A stretch of 64,000 bases of DNA from Anaerolineaceae bacterium (lineage in GTDB: Bacteria > Chloroflexota > Anaerolineae > Anaerolineales > Anaerolineaceae). Position numbers and translations under genes: made by a program. Location of the stretch: positions 102,851 through 166,850 of the forward strand of contig JAENZD010000004.1 of the NCBI GenBank assembly GCA_016841445.1, given 5' to 3'. This document shows positions 47,032 to 56,517 of this stretch, piece after piece (within the stretch, counting starts at the first letter, position 1; each line of letters begins with the position of its first letter). Under the pieces are notes generated by a model. It saw only the letters and a program-made list of their open reading frames with translations, searched no databases and was not told the origin of the DNA.

Positions 47032-48324
47032 TTGCCTGAAGAAAACAACATCCTGAGTGAAAGAGAAGATCAGATCCTGCAGCTTGTGGCCAAGGGGATG
47101 ACCAACCGCGAGATTGCGCAATTCCTGACGATCAGCCCCAACACCGTGAAAGTACATCTCAGCAATGTCTTTGAAAAACTGGGCGTTTCATCCAGAACAG
47201 AAGCCACGCTGTATGGGATTGAACACGGGATCGTCTCTGTACCCGGAAATGAAAGAACAGAAAACCCCGAAACACCGGCAGAACAGCCCTTCTTTCGAAA
47301 ATATAGGTGGGTCCTGATTCCCGTTGCCGGATTATTGCTGGCTGCCATTCTTTTGATGGTATTTGGCAGGGATTTGATCTTTCCCCAACCGACACCGACG
47401 CCATCAGGTGCAGAGGTAATTGCTGAAATGCAAGACCGCTGGCAGGAACTTGCGCCCATGCCTGCGGCGAGGACAGGATTGGCAGCAACCGCTTATGACG
47501 GCAATATCTACGCGATTGCCGGTGAGGGGCCAGCGGGTGTGAGCAGATCCGTATTCCGTTATGTCATGGAGGACGACCGCTGGGAGAGCCTGGAAGATAA
47601 GCCCACGCCTGTGCAGGATGTGGAAGCGGCATTGATCGGTGAGAAGATCTACGTGCCGGGCGGGCTGCTGGGGGACGGGGCACCAACAAATATCCTTGAA
47701 ATCTATGACCCGCGGGCAAACCAGTGGGAAAGCGGCGCGCCATTGCCCGTGAAGCTCAGCGCTTATGCCATGGCGGATTTTGAAGGGCAGCTTTACTTGT
47801 TCGGGGGCTGGGATGGCCAGAAAGCCTTAGATAATGTGTTTATTTATGACCCGGGGACTGATGAATGGCGGGAGGGCACGCCGATGGCGACGGCGCGGTA
47901 CCAGGCAGAAGCGATACCTCTGGCAGATAAGATTGTTGTGGTTGGTGGACGTGATAATCAGGTGATATTGAAGAACGCTGATTACTTCTACCCATCTCGC
48001 GACTTAAGAGAAGAGACACCATGGGAGGCATTAAGTCCATTACCTGAACCCTTGACCGGAATTAGTGTGATAAATGTGTATGATACACTCTATGTGATTG
48101 GAGGGTATAACCCAGATGGGGGAAGTCAGGCAGCAAGTTATATTTTCTATGATGATGTATGGTCAGAATTTGGAGATATTCAACCTCAGGTCATGCAATC
48201 TCCAACATTAACCAATGTTGGGTCTTTTATCTACTTATTAAACCCAGGTGAATCCAGTGACCAAACGGCGTTCTGGTCATATAAAGCTTTCTCTTATGAG
48301 ATATTCTTACCCATTATCCAATAG
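47032..48324 (+). CDS. Membrane-tethered LuxR-type regulator with kelch propeller
   Basis: 430 residues, started by TTG. N-terminal LuxR/GerE HTH: LSEREDQILQLVAKGMTNREIAQFLTISPNTVKVHLSNVFEKL (residues 8-50), then a linker and one transmembrane helix (93-111) with basic residues on its cytoplasmic side, and about 315 residues of kelch repeats (ALSAYAMADFEGQLYLFGGWDG, AIPLADKIVVVGGRDN, VYDTLYVIGGY). The HTH would be in the cytoplasm and the propeller outside, a one-component sensor. GC content falls inside the gene, from about 58-60 percent before 47,940 to about 35-45 percent after. Weak ribosome site. Confidence 0.82.
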   Translation: MPEENNILSEREDQILQLVAKGMTNREIAQFLTISPNTVKVHLSNVFEKLGVSSRTEATLYGIEHGIVSVPGNERTENPETPAEQPFFRKYRWVLIPVAGLLLAAILLMVFGRDLIFPQPTPTPSGAEVIAEMQDRWQELAPMPAARTGLAATAYDGNIYAIAGEGPAGVSRSVFRYVMEDDRWESLEDKPTPVQDVEAALIGEKIYVPGGLLGDGAPTNILEIYDPRANQWESGAPLPVKLSAYAMADFEGQLYLFGGWDGQKALDNVFIYDPGTDEWREGTPMATARYQAEAIPLADKIVVVGGRDNQVILKNADYFYPSRDLREETPWEALSPLPEPLTGISVINVYDTLYVIGGYNPDGGSQAASYIFYDDVWSEFGDIQPQVMQSPTLTNVGSFIYLLNPGESSDQTAFWSYKAFSYEIFLPIIQ

Positions 48325-48397
48325 ATTGTGTCGTTGATAAAAAAACCTCTATTTATTAATTGCTGTGACAACTATTTTCTGAAGTGATCTGTATGTC

Positions 48398-49318
48398 ATG
48401 ACAAAAGAATTTGTAAGCAACTCGAAATTGAATATCTACGTCCTGAACTGGAATCAAGCAGATTTAACAGTGGATTGTGTGAATTCGTTATTGACCCAAA
48501 AAGCATCAGTAGAGACGCAAATCATTATTATTGATAATGGATCTACTGATGGATCAATAGAAATCTTTAAACAGAAATTTCCCCAGCTCCACGTAATTTC
48601 CAACAAAGCCAACTTGGGTTTTCAGGGCGGCATGAATGCTGGGATAAAACACGCGATTTCAAATTCGGCAGATTTTGTTATGCTTCTGAATAATGATACG
48701 ATTGCAGATCCCAAAATGATTGAAAATCTATTTTTTTATCTTCCTCAAGATGCTGCGTTAGCCTCACCTGCAATATTCTATTACGATGATCATGATGTGC
48801 TTTGCTCTTTAGGTGGAGACTTCCATCCTGTATTACTCTCAGTTTTAGAAATAAAGAAGGCTGCTCTGCAATTGCCTGGGTCAGTTACGAGATTTGAGTT
48901 CTTACCATCCCACGCCTGGCTGATCAAATCAGAAGTGTTTGAGCAAGTTGGTTTCCTGGATGAAATCTTTTTCCCGATTTATTATGATGATCTTGATTTT
49001 TGCCTAAGATTGAAAAAGAAAGATTTGCCTATTTATTTGATTCCGCAAGCAATAATATTTCACCGTGAATCGATGTCCGTGGGGGGCAGGAACAGCCCGA
49101 GGGAAAGGTACCTAATGGCCAGGAACAGCGGATATTATTTTCGGAAGCATATGAAGTTGTGGCAGGCCCCTTTTATATTCATTTTCAGAATAGGGAGCGG
49201 GATATTGTGGACTGTCAGACTAGCTTTAAAAAGAAATTTTCCAGCAATTAAATCCTACTGGAAAGGTTTCTATGAGGGATGGTTTATGAAGTTTCCCTCA
49301 AATTTCACAAATGGTTAG
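48398..49318 (+). CDS. Glycosyltransferase family 2
   Basis: 306-residue GT-A glycosyltransferase. It shows the N-terminal strand LNIYVLNWNQADLTVDCVNSL, IIDNGSTDGS, a substrate loop NLGFQGGMNAGIKHA, the metal-binding LLNNDTIADP near 107-116, and PIYYDDLDFCLRLKK, typical of rhamnosyl- and related transferases. A C-terminal hydrophobic helix (about 258-275) may tether it to the membrane. AT-rich (about 38 percent GC by eye). Opposite strand to the rest of the cluster. Confidence 0.88.
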   Translation: MTKEFVSNSKLNIYVLNWNQADLTVDCVNSLLTQKASVETQIIIIDNGSTDGSIEIFKQKFPQLHVISNKANLGFQGGMNAGIKHAISNSADFVMLLNNDTIADPKMIENLFFYLPQDAALASPAIFYYDDHDVLCSLGGDFHPVLLSVLEIKKAALQLPGSVTRFEFLPSHAWLIKSEVFEQVGFLDEIFFPIYYDDLDFCLRLKKKDLPIYLIPQAIIFHRESMSVGGRNSPRERYLMARNSGYYFRKHMKLWQAPFIFIFRIGSGILWTVRLALKRNFPAIKSYWKGFYEGWFMKFPSNFTNG

Positions 49319-49322
49319 ATGA

Positions 49323-50075
49323 TCAATTGAGCCAGGTGCTAATCCTGAGAACATCATGATATGTTCCCATGTCCAAATATTTTCCATTCTTAAAACCAAC
49401 ACCCTTAAATTTAATCCCGGATTCAATAGCGGTATTGAAAATTTGGGCATAATCTGTAATTTCCTTCTCATGGATACATTCATGGAAGAATTCCGTAAAG
49501 ACTGGTTTCCAAATCATAGCTCCCCACATCCACTCCAAATTTGTGGATCTGGGTTTATCATCAATTTTTTTTACCCAGTTGTTATCTGACAATTGAACCA
49601 TACCTGCTTTTTCTGGGGTATCTGTATGGAACATGCACAAAATGACGTCAACATCAGAGGTTAACTGCTCAAACGCAGTTTTGAAAAAGTCTGGTGGCTG
49701 AATAATTGTGTCAGCCATTCCAAAAAATACAATCTTGTCTTTCGTTAAATGAAATGGTGTATCCATCGCCTCAGCCAACCCAGGTGTTTTTGTTGTTTTG
49801 GGGTCGTCAACCCGTAATTCCTGCACAACGTAGCTGATATCGCAATTAAAGCGGCTGCCATTTCCAAAATACTTGATAAGCTGGTGTTTTGTATCGTTGA
49901 TAACAATCGTGATATGTTTGACACCGGCTGAAGTCATGTTTTCTAAAATATAATGAGAGACAGGTTTATAGTGATTGTTCTCTATTACTGGGTAGAGTTC
50001 TTTAGGAAAAGGAAATCCTAAGCGCTCGCCTTTTCCGGCAGCGGGAATCAAACCGATCAATTCAAGATCTTCCAC
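49323..50075 (-). CDS. Sugar-phosphate nucleotidyltransferase
   Basis: 250-residue NTP transferase that would activate a sugar phosphate with NTP to give NDP-sugar for the nearby transferases. IGLIPAAGKGERLG (near 6-19) with PFPKELYPV is the phosphate- and nucleotide-binding signature; FFGMADTII provides the metal Asp; GKYLDMGTY near the end is the closing motif. The base and sugar are not certain; RfbA- or UgpQ-like forms both fit. GTG 50075 is preceded by GAGGAG 7 bases upstream, and lies just after the lipoprotein stop, so the two genes are coupled. Confidence 0.88.
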   Translation of the reverse strand: MEDLELIGLIPAAGKGERLGFPFPKELYPVIENNHYKPVSHYILENMTSAGVKHITIVINDTKHQLIKYFGNGSRFNCDISYVVQELRVDDPKTTKTPGLAEAMDTPFHLTKDKIVFFGMADTIIQPPDFFKTAFEQLTSDVDVILCMFHTDTPEKAGMVQLSDNNWVKKIDDKPRSTNLEWMWGAMIWKPVFTEFFHECIHEKEITDYAQIFNTAIESGIKFKGVGFKNGKYLDMGTYHDVLRISTWLN

Positions 50076-50079
50076 AGGC

Positions 50080-50544
50080 CTACTCCTCAATAGAAATTTC
50101 ACCAAGGTCTAATATTTCATCTGCTTCTACTGAAATGATCAATGGCAGATCTGAACCATCTTCTTTCACAACAGAAGTGTTTCCCGGGCCAGTCACCACG
50201 ATGATAGCATAATTATCGGCTGGATCAATATTTTCAAAAATGAAGAAACCGGTTTCACTATCATAATTAGCGCCCGGATCATTTTGTAAGGAGAAAGAAA
50301 CGGTGACCGGTAAATCGGGGTTGTCAGAGGAAAGTGTATGAGCCAAAAATGGAACCCCAGCTATGGGATCACCAGTATTTGAATCAACAATTACGCCATA
50401 GATGTTTGCCTTTCCAGGGGTAGGTGTTGATATGTCTTGGGTTTCATTTTTTTTATCTGTAGGGTCACTATTTTGGGCAGGGGAGCATGCAGCCAAAGCG
50501 AAAAATGCAATTAGGAGAAAAATAGCCGTTCGATATCTGTTCAT
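50080..50544 (-). CDS. Lipoprotein with carboxypeptidase-regulatory-like domain
   Basis: 154 residues: signal with lipobox LAAC (cysteine near residue 20), a linker rich in Asp, Asn, Pro and Thr, then a beta-sandwich (NIYGVIVDSNTGDPIAGVPF, TGFFIFENIDPADNYAI) of the CarboxypepD_reg/transthyretin-like type often found on cell surfaces. Probably a structural or binding surface protein. It is translationally coupled to the nucleotidyltransferase gene that follows on the minus strand. Confidence 0.78.
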   Translation of the reverse strand: MNRYRTAIFLLIAFFALAACSPAQNSDPTDKKNETQDISTPTPGKANIYGVIVDSNTGDPIAGVPFLAHTLSSDNPDLPVTVSFSLQNDPGANYDSETGFFIFENIDPADNYAIIVVTGPGNTSVVKEDGSDLPLIISVEADEILDLGEISIEE

Positions 50545-50584
50545 AAAACCTCATCGCAATATTTGTAGATTTACCATAATAACA

Positions 50585-50619
50585 ATTAAGCAGGGTTATT
50601 TTAACTAACCCTGCTTAAT
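50585..50619 (-). terminator. Hairpin after the exported beta-rich protein gene
   Basis: A 14-bp perfect stem (50585-50598 with 50606-50619) and a 7-base loop lie 32 bases after the stop at 50651. The U-run on the minus strand is weak. Confidence 0.6.
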
Positions 50620-50650
50620 ATTCGTTGATTATTTTAGCACAAATTTGTTG

Positions 50651-52072
50651 TTACGGGGCTACACTAATGCCCTCAAACAGCGTGTAGGAGTCCATTGTGC
50701 TTGGTGCGGTATGTCCAAGGTTGTTCAATGTTCCTAAGATTTCACCGGTTGCTGATTCGCAGGAAATGCCACCAATAAAGCCGTTTGGCAGTGGGCCCCA
50801 GCCATTATAGAGGTCTGTGATCCAACCTGCGCCATCGGCGATTGCGCTAGAATTTGACCAGGTTGTGTCGACAGGATTGGCACCTTCGTGGCCGATACCA
50901 CGGCAGGTTACATCACCAATGGGTAATGCGTAGCCTGAAACATTTACGAGCGTAATTGAACTCCACCAACTGTCTGAGCCAAACCACTGGTAGCTTTCAG
51001 GGAAAACGATCTTAGCAGTTGCTAAATCGGCATTCATACTCATCAAAGCGCCTGCTTTTTCATAAGAGGGCATGATGGTTGTTGACTGGTTCATCAAACC
51101 AATCAGCGGTTGGTTGGTTGAGTTTGCGGTTACGACTGCTGCGCCAACAAAGGTTTGACCCAACACACAGGTTGTGCCAGGGGTTTGTGGGCTAAAGACG
51201 TGTGCAAAGGACCCAAATTCTGCCTGGCCTCCGGCAGGAATGGTAAGTGTTTCTGTACAGGTTGTTCCAGCTTTCGTGGGGGTGTAGGTCAATGTAACAA
51301 CTGTTGAAGACCCACCAAGGTTCTGGATCGGGATTGAAGTCCAGTAGCCATAGTTGTTTTGGTTCACCATGGGGATCACGGGATTGGTTGAGCCCTGGGC
51401 AGAAGCAAATCCGTTGTAGGCAAAGAGCTGCTCACCGTAGGAACCATCTGCCCATTCTATAACGGCAACGGCGACGTCTCCACCGGTAACGGTCAGGGTG
51501 GCGGAGAATTTCTTGGCAGAATGGCTTTCAGCCTGGTTATCGATCATTACAGCGGCACCAGGATCAAGGCTTACAATATCACTGACGACCAGCCCGTCAC
51601 TGTAATCGATAGCAACATCAACCGGGCTGCCGCTTGTATTTTGAACAGAGAAGAAAGTATTGAAACCGTAGTTGCTGTCCATCAACAAGGGCAGGTAGAC
51701 TGAGCCTGAGCCGGCTGAAACGCCAACATAGCTGGCATAATTCAACGGATCGTCGCCTGAAGTCAACCCAATGACAGTACTTGAGGTCGCCAGTGGAACA
51801 CTGGATTCAATGACCATTGATCCTTCGAAGCCATCAGAAACGGGAAATGAGGTATAGAATTTTGTTTCCAGTGCGCCAATAGGATCTTCAATGCTGTCAT
51901 CTGCAACCGAGCCATCTGGATTATAGAAGACCAAATGGACGGTTCCCGCTGTATCGGAAACATTTGTTACAGTGACCGTTGATTCATAGGACGCAGGTCC
52001 TTGAGCTGAAACGGATGCTGTAAAAATCCCGAGAAGGAGAAGGGTAATTAAAATTGCTGAAAATTTTCTCAT
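50651..52072 (-). CDS. Exported beta-rich surface protein, unknown function
   Basis: 473 residues, signal peptide (MRKFSAILITLLLLGIF with cleavage after VSAQ near 23). The mature part is rich in Ser, Gly, Thr and Val, with repeated pieces such as VTVTNVSDTAGTVHLVFYNPDG, FFSVQNTSGSPVDVAIDYSDG, SIPIQNLGGSSTVVTLTYTP and SITLVNVSGYALPI, each an approximately 100-residue immunoglobulin-like module; I count four. Alike in shape to Chloroflexota S-layer or sheath-like surface proteins. AAGGAG lies 7 bases upstream. Strongly hydrophilic. Confidence 0.82.
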   Translation of the reverse strand: MRKFSAILITLLLLGIFTASVSAQGPASYESTVTVTNVSDTAGTVHLVFYNPDGSVADDSIEDPIGALETKFYTSFPVSDGFEGSMVIESSVPLATSSTVIGLTSGDDPLNYASYVGVSAGSGSVYLPLLMDSNYGFNTFFSVQNTSGSPVDVAIDYSDGLVVSDIVSLDPGAAVMIDNQAESHSAKKFSATLTVTGGDVAVAVIEWADGSYGEQLFAYNGFASAQGSTNPVIPMVNQNNYGYWTSIPIQNLGGSSTVVTLTYTPTKAGTTCTETLTIPAGGQAEFGSFAHVFSPQTPGTTCVLGQTFVGAAVVTANSTNQPLIGLMNQSTTIMPSYEKAGALMSMNADLATAKIVFPESYQWFGSDSWWSSITLVNVSGYALPIGDVTCRGIGHEGANPVDTTWSNSSAIADGAGWITDLYNGWGPLPNGFIGGISCESATGEILGTLNNLGHTAPSTMDSYTLFEGISVAP

Positions 52073-52100
52073 CTTGTAACTCCTTACGCTGAAGTAATTA

Positions 52101-52129
52101 ATTTTATGTACTATAAAAATAACAAACAA
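52101..52129 (-). promoter_or_regulatory. Candidate promoter of the surface protein gene
   Basis: On the minus strand TTGTTT (52124-52129) and TAAAAT (52101-52106) are 17 bases apart, 30 bases upstream of the start codon. Confidence 0.5.
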
Positions 52130-52183
52130 TAGCCCTGTTATCAATAATCCTTTTGGGTAATGAATCTATTTTGTACCTTAGTT

Positions 52184-53341
52184 TCATTTCTGAAGGTCTT
52201 GATATTTACGCAATAAAACGCCGGTCAATGCTTCCCAGGAATAGATTTTGTCTTTTGAGAGATTAAAAGCATTTTCCGAATAGTACTTAAGGGTTAATGG
52301 ATCATTATTTAGATTAATTATCGCCTGTGCCAGGTCCTCAGGATTTGGTTCACAAACCTCTCCGATTTGGAATTTATTGATATAGTCAGGAATATCGCCC
52401 ACTTTTGTTGCAAGAACGGCTTTCCCAGCTGAAAGGTAATTTGAAAATTTTAATGGAAACCTTCCCCAATTTGCAGGTATATCTGATAACGGAAGCCAGC
52501 AAATATCACTCGCTGCCAAACCTAATTCTAAATTTTCTGATTTTATATTCCCGGTGATTGTAATTTTGTCATTCGACGACCTCGATAGATATTTACTTCT
52601 GCCTAAGTGGAGGAGCCTCGCATTGGGAATTGTTTTCAGTATTATTTCAAAAGCGTTTTGCATCAGGGCTGCGTCTTTGGGAAACAATGACCCGACATAA
52701 CCGATGACAAGTTCATCAGGATTGATTTTGAAGAAATCTCTTGCCTTTTTTTTATTTTTCAATTCCCATCCTGGCATATTCAAACCATTGGGTAATAAAG
52801 TCAATTTTTCAGGATTGACTCCAAAATCCAAAGCCCGATTATAAAGAGTTTTGCAAATAACCGTTGTGTGATCGGGAATTTTCCTGTAATGGTTTTCATA
52901 GAATGATTCCAATGGACGGAAAAAGAATCTCAGAATTTTATTGGGACGCTCTTCAATCGATCCCCCTGCGCCAAACCAATCGCACCAGTCTAATAGTAGG
53001 GGCACACCTTTCTTTTTTAAGACCAATGTTGGATAAATTACCGTCGGACGGCTTTCAAACCCGTGGACGAGGTCAAAATCTCGTTTTCTCACCCAATTCA
53101 CTCTGGTCAGAAGACTGTAGGGATCCCATCCAGAACGTGGACCCCCGGCGAAGATGCTGGGAAAGGAATAAATATCGACCCCGTTTTCATTTTCATGTCG
53201 AATCTTGAAATCGCTGGTACTTTTTGATGCTGCCATGATGGAAACATCCTGTCCCATATTCGCAAGCTCACGCGCAAACGCAAACGTTCGTAAGTACGTG
53301 CCATGCCCGACCTGGTTATATGAGATCAGTAGAATTTTCAT
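52184..53341 (-). CDS. Glycosyltransferase family 4 (GT-B)
   Basis: 385-residue GT-B glycosyltransferase. N-terminal ILLISYNQVGHGTYLRTFAFA and HGFESRPTV, then the C-terminal NDP-sugar half: IGYVGSLFPKDA near 212-223, ARLLHLGRS, and the family E-x7-E-like GEVCEPNPEDLAQAI region. GT4 enzymes retain configuration and use UDP- or GDP-sugars. It starts one base after the flippase stop, so it is cotranslated with it. Confidence 0.87.
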   Translation of the reverse strand: MKILLISYNQVGHGTYLRTFAFARELANMGQDVSIMAASKSTSDFKIRHENENGVDIYSFPSIFAGGPRSGWDPYSLLTRVNWVRKRDFDLVHGFESRPTVIYPTLVLKKKGVPLLLDWCDWFGAGGSIEERPNKILRFFFRPLESFYENHYRKIPDHTTVICKTLYNRALDFGVNPEKLTLLPNGLNMPGWELKNKKKARDFFKINPDELVIGYVGSLFPKDAALMQNAFEIILKTIPNARLLHLGRSKYLSRSSNDKITITGNIKSENLELGLAASDICWLPLSDIPANWGRFPLKFSNYLSAGKAVLATKVGDIPDYINKFQIGEVCEPNPEDLAQAIINLNNDPLTLKYYSENAFNLSKDKIYSWEALTGVLLRKYQDLQK

Positions 53342-53342
53342 T

Positions 53343-54620
53343 TTATCCAGATTTTATAACCATTCGTTTATGACGAATGATTTGAAGGATATAAGCAAAA
53401 AATAAAAGCATTTCTGCAATTATAGCAACGATCACCATTCCCTGTGTTTGAAAATAAATTACTGCAAAAATTGCCAAGCCTAATTTAAGGATTGTGGCAA
53501 GAAATTGCGGAAGAAGGCGCTTTGCTTGCCGTCCGACTGAGATCAGGTATGCGATATTCGCTTGGTTAACAGTACGGATTACAAAGAGCGGGGAAAGCGA
53601 GATCAGAAGTGTGATACTTTCAAGGTAGCTTTGCCCTAACACTGCCAGAATTACAGGCTTACTGAGCAATACTACGCCAATCCATAAAAAAACTGCCAGG
53701 GTTGAGAACCCGATGTACAAAAGCCGAATTTTCCGATAAAAAACCTGCTTAACTTCGATAAATGACCGTACCAAAGACGGTAATAACACATTATAAATAC
53801 CGGAAGGCAGCGTGATAACTGCGCTGATCAAGCTGATGACAATTGAATAATTAGCGATCAATGAGGGGCTTGCACCAAACCAAACCAGGATATTCACATC
53901 GGCATTGATATAAATTAAGCTCAGCAGTTCACTAGCGTTATAGGCAGAAGAATGTTTTAACAGGCGAAATATTTCTGATTTATTGATCCTGTCGAAAGCA
54001 GGTTTTGTGATGAGCCACGAAAGAATAAAAATAAAGAACGATACCAGGAGTCTTAACAGCAATACCTGGAATATGGATTCAGAACCCCAAATAATCAGAG
54101 AGACCAATGCCATTAATCTGGCCAATCTTGAAATAGATAATAATATGGAGCCCAGTTTTGCACGTTCTTCAAGAAGCAAAATGACAATGAAGGTTCCAAA
54201 CAGGGAATCAAATAGCAATTCTAGAATTGTGAGGATGATAATGTAACCGAGGTAAAGATCTGGCCGTATTGATCTGAGGGCAAAAAAAAGAAGACATCCC
54301 CAGAGGATCCCCAAAACACTCTTGATAAAGAGAACCGTCCCCCCCAAGGACCTTGGGTTGGGAATCGTCGAACCTGCCTTCATCATATACTGGTTGAATC
54401 CAAGGTTGAAAAGAAAAGATGTCAATGATGCAGCCGCATAAGCCGCCGCAATATGTCCATATTTTTCAGCACCCAGCCATTCAGCAGCGATCAACAAATA
54501 TACCATCATCAAGATTTGCGTAATCACTGAAGCAGAACCATAAGATAGCGCAGAAACAATATTCTTTTTATTGGGATCGTTCTTTTTTTGAAAGAATTTG
54601 TGAAAGATAAGTTTGAACAA
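53343..54620 (-). CDS. Wzx-type polysaccharide flippase (MATE/MVF superfamily)
   Basis: 425-residue integral membrane protein with about 12 helices, translocating lipid-linked repeat units. Features: N-terminal basic segment, ALSYGSASVITQILMMVY for helix one, LFNLGFNQYMMKAG, repeated Ser/Leu/Ile-rich helices, and the final C-terminal helix VAIIAEMLLFFAYILQII. The start is a TTG at 54620 with AAGGA 7 bases upstream. It stops one base before the GT4 gene. No O-antigen polymerase (Wzy) is evident beside it. Confidence 0.82.
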   Translation of the reverse strand: MFKLIFHKFFQKKNDPNKKNIVSALSYGSASVITQILMMVYLLIAAEWLGAEKYGHIAAAYAAASLTSFLFNLGFNQYMMKAGSTIPNPRSLGGTVLFIKSVLGILWGCLLFFALRSIRPDLYLGYIIILTILELLFDSLFGTFIVILLLEERAKLGSILLSISRLARLMALVSLIIWGSESIFQVLLLRLLVSFFIFILSWLITKPAFDRINKSEIFRLLKHSSAYNASELLSLIYINADVNILVWFGASPSLIANYSIVISLISAVITLPSGIYNVLLPSLVRSFIEVKQVFYRKIRLLYIGFSTLAVFLWIGVVLLSKPVILAVLGQSYLESITLLISLSPLFVIRTVNQANIAYLISVGRQAKRLLPQFLATILKLGLAIFAVIYFQTQGMVIVAIIAEMLLFFAYILQIIRHKRMVIKSG

Positions 54621-54634
54621 AGAATATCCTTAAT

Positions 54635-55462
54635 TTATTTCTGCCATAAAAGGTTAATGGAAAACGGATGTCCAAAATTATGAAGAGTCTCTTTGACTAA
54701 ATGAAACCAGCGCGTATAAAAAGCAAAACGCGGCAGCAGCCAGAGCTTATCATCACTCGCCACTTCCTGAAATGTTGTCCGGGTATGTCTGATGCAGCCA
54801 TTTTTAAAGACCTCACTAACCAGTGGATGAACAAAATAATGGTCATTAAAGAGAAGTGCATCTACACAATGTAAAGAATAGGCACCAGGTTTAATTAATC
54901 GGTAAATATCTTCAATTGCATTTTTTATTATTGCCGGTTCGTAAGGAAGGTGCTCAATGGTTGAGATGCTGAAAATTAGATCAAAATAACCATTTGGCAG
55001 TTGATCTGAAAAATTTCCGATGTAATCCTGAACAAGCGCAAATCCATTTTTCTCACCAAGATCCTTTGGGCCATACCCTGAACCCTCAAGTTTATCCAGA
55101 TTCCAAAACTCATATCTGTCTTTAAGCTGGTGGATAATGCGAGATTCACCGCCGCCAATTTCCAGCAGGCGAGACCCAGCAGGGATATTATCTAATATGA
55201 AGGTATAGACCAGTGAATCCTGATAGACTTTGAGATCACAAGTTTTCGGTGATTGTTTTCTATGGATGGGAAGAATATAAAAGGACGAAAAATGATCAAT
55301 CCTCGAGTAGCTAAAGTCATTGAATTCATCTATTCTCATTGGGGAATGAGGTTTTTGAGAGATCTTTTCTAATGTGCCTACGCCAGGGAAAAAGATTTGC
55401 CCCATGATGCTATCGAATGCGAGGTGAAAACGCCGGATCCATTTCTTGATTTTTGGGTTCAT
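54635..55462 (-). CDS. SAM-dependent methyltransferase
   Basis: 275 residues, class I fold: SRLLEIGGGESRIIHQL near 96-112 (motif I), FSISTIEHLPYEPAI near 158-172, and FSINLLWQK at the end. Likely methylates a sugar or a glycan terminus of the polysaccharide made in this cluster, a common way to end the chain. Preceded by another methyltransferase on the same strand (22-base gap). Confidence 0.83.
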   Translation of the reverse strand: MNPKIKKWIRRFHLAFDSIMGQIFFPGVGTLEKISQKPHSPMRIDEFNDFSYSRIDHFSSFYILPIHRKQSPKTCDLKVYQDSLVYTFILDNIPAGSRLLEIGGGESRIIHQLKDRYEFWNLDKLEGSGYGPKDLGEKNGFALVQDYIGNFSDQLPNGYFDLIFSISTIEHLPYEPAIIKNAIEDIYRLIKPGAYSLHCVDALLFNDHYFVHPLVSEVFKNGCIRHTRTTFQEVASDDKLWLLPRFAFYTRWFHLVKETLHNFGHPFSINLLWQK

Positions 55463-55484
55463 TCTTGATCAACTTCCATGTTAA

Positions 55485-56480
55485 TTATTTTTTCCCAATG
55501 ACAATGTGGGTCGTAAAAATGCGCAATAGGAGGGCGCGAAGTAAAGGGATTTTTTTTATCTGGTTAATGACTTGATCAATCCAACCCGCTTTGCCGTAGG
55601 CTTTCACATCCGGATAGGTAATCCGGAATTCACCCTTAAAGTGTTTTCGCATGAAGCGATTTATATCATGATACGATAATAACCTTGTTTTTTCATATTG
55701 GCTCTTGCAGCGCCATTCTACATAGTTTGGGATGAATTTCCAGGGCAAAAATCCCAGGAATCTCAGGCCGGTGTGGGGTTCAGGAAAGAAAACATCGAAT
55801 TTATTCCGGGAATCTGCTGCAAATAACCCTTGATCATTGAGAACTCTTGAGATTTCCGCTATCACTGGTGGCAGTTCAATTAAATGCTCCAATACATTAG
55901 TGGACTGAACATAATTAACGGTGCTTTCTCTAAAAGGGATGGCATCGGCATTGGCACAGATTAATAGGATCCTTTGTTGATCCGAACCCTCCAGGGATTT
56001 CTTACCCAACAATAATTGGGGCATTGATGAGTCTATCCCGACGACTTGTTCAAATGACTTTGTGAGTGAAAGAACACCAGCCCCAGACCCGCATCCAAGA
56101 TCCAGAGCTCTGAATTTATTTGAAAGCCCGAATGATTGTGATGTTTGGTTCAGGAACATAGCTGTCATCTTCTCAGCACGTTCACCCTGGTTATGATAAT
56201 ATGCCAGTGAATCTTCAATAATTTTTTGGGGTAACTTTGCAGCATCCAAAATAATTGAAATTAATGCTTCAAATGATGCCCCTTCATAAATTGACAGCAT
56301 CTTTTCAGTGGTTTCATCCATTCCCACGGGGGGGAAGCGGAGGTCTGGGATACCCATAATGATTGGAAAATTCTGACCACAATTCTTACAAATGATGTGA
56401 TCGTTTAAGGATTCCAAATTCCCTAAACAATTAGGACAGACGATCTCAAATTTGTGGTGGGAGCCAGATATGTCATTCAT
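55485..56480 (-). CDS. SAM-dependent methyltransferase with Trm112-like zinc ribbon
   Basis: 331 residues. A N-terminal zinc ribbon has C-x2-C pairs at FEIVCPNCLGNLES and IICKNCGQNFPI; the fold then continues with LRFPP as in Trm112-like methyltransferase modules. The class I domain has RALDLGCGSGAGVLSL, VVGIDSS, CANADAIPFRES and QSTNVLEHL. A hydrophobic C-terminal end could touch the membrane. The cognate substrate is unknown. ATG 56480 is chosen over an upstream TTG. Confidence 0.82.
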   Translation of the reverse strand: MNDISGSHHKFEIVCPNCLGNLESLNDHIICKNCGQNFPIIMGIPDLRFPPVGMDETTEKMLSIYEGASFEALISIILDAAKLPQKIIEDSLAYYHNQGERAEKMTAMFLNQTSQSFGLSNKFRALDLGCGSGAGVLSLTKSFEQVVGIDSSMPQLLLGKKSLEGSDQQRILLICANADAIPFRESTVNYVQSTNVLEHLIELPPVIAEISRVLNDQGLFAADSRNKFDVFFPEPHTGLRFLGFLPWKFIPNYVEWRCKSQYEKTRLLSYHDINRFMRKHFKGEFRITYPDVKAYGKAGWIDQVINQIKKIPLLRALLLRIFTTHIVIGKK

Positions 56481-56517
56481 AGGCACCAAGAAAATCTCTT
56501 ATCTACAATCGATTTGT

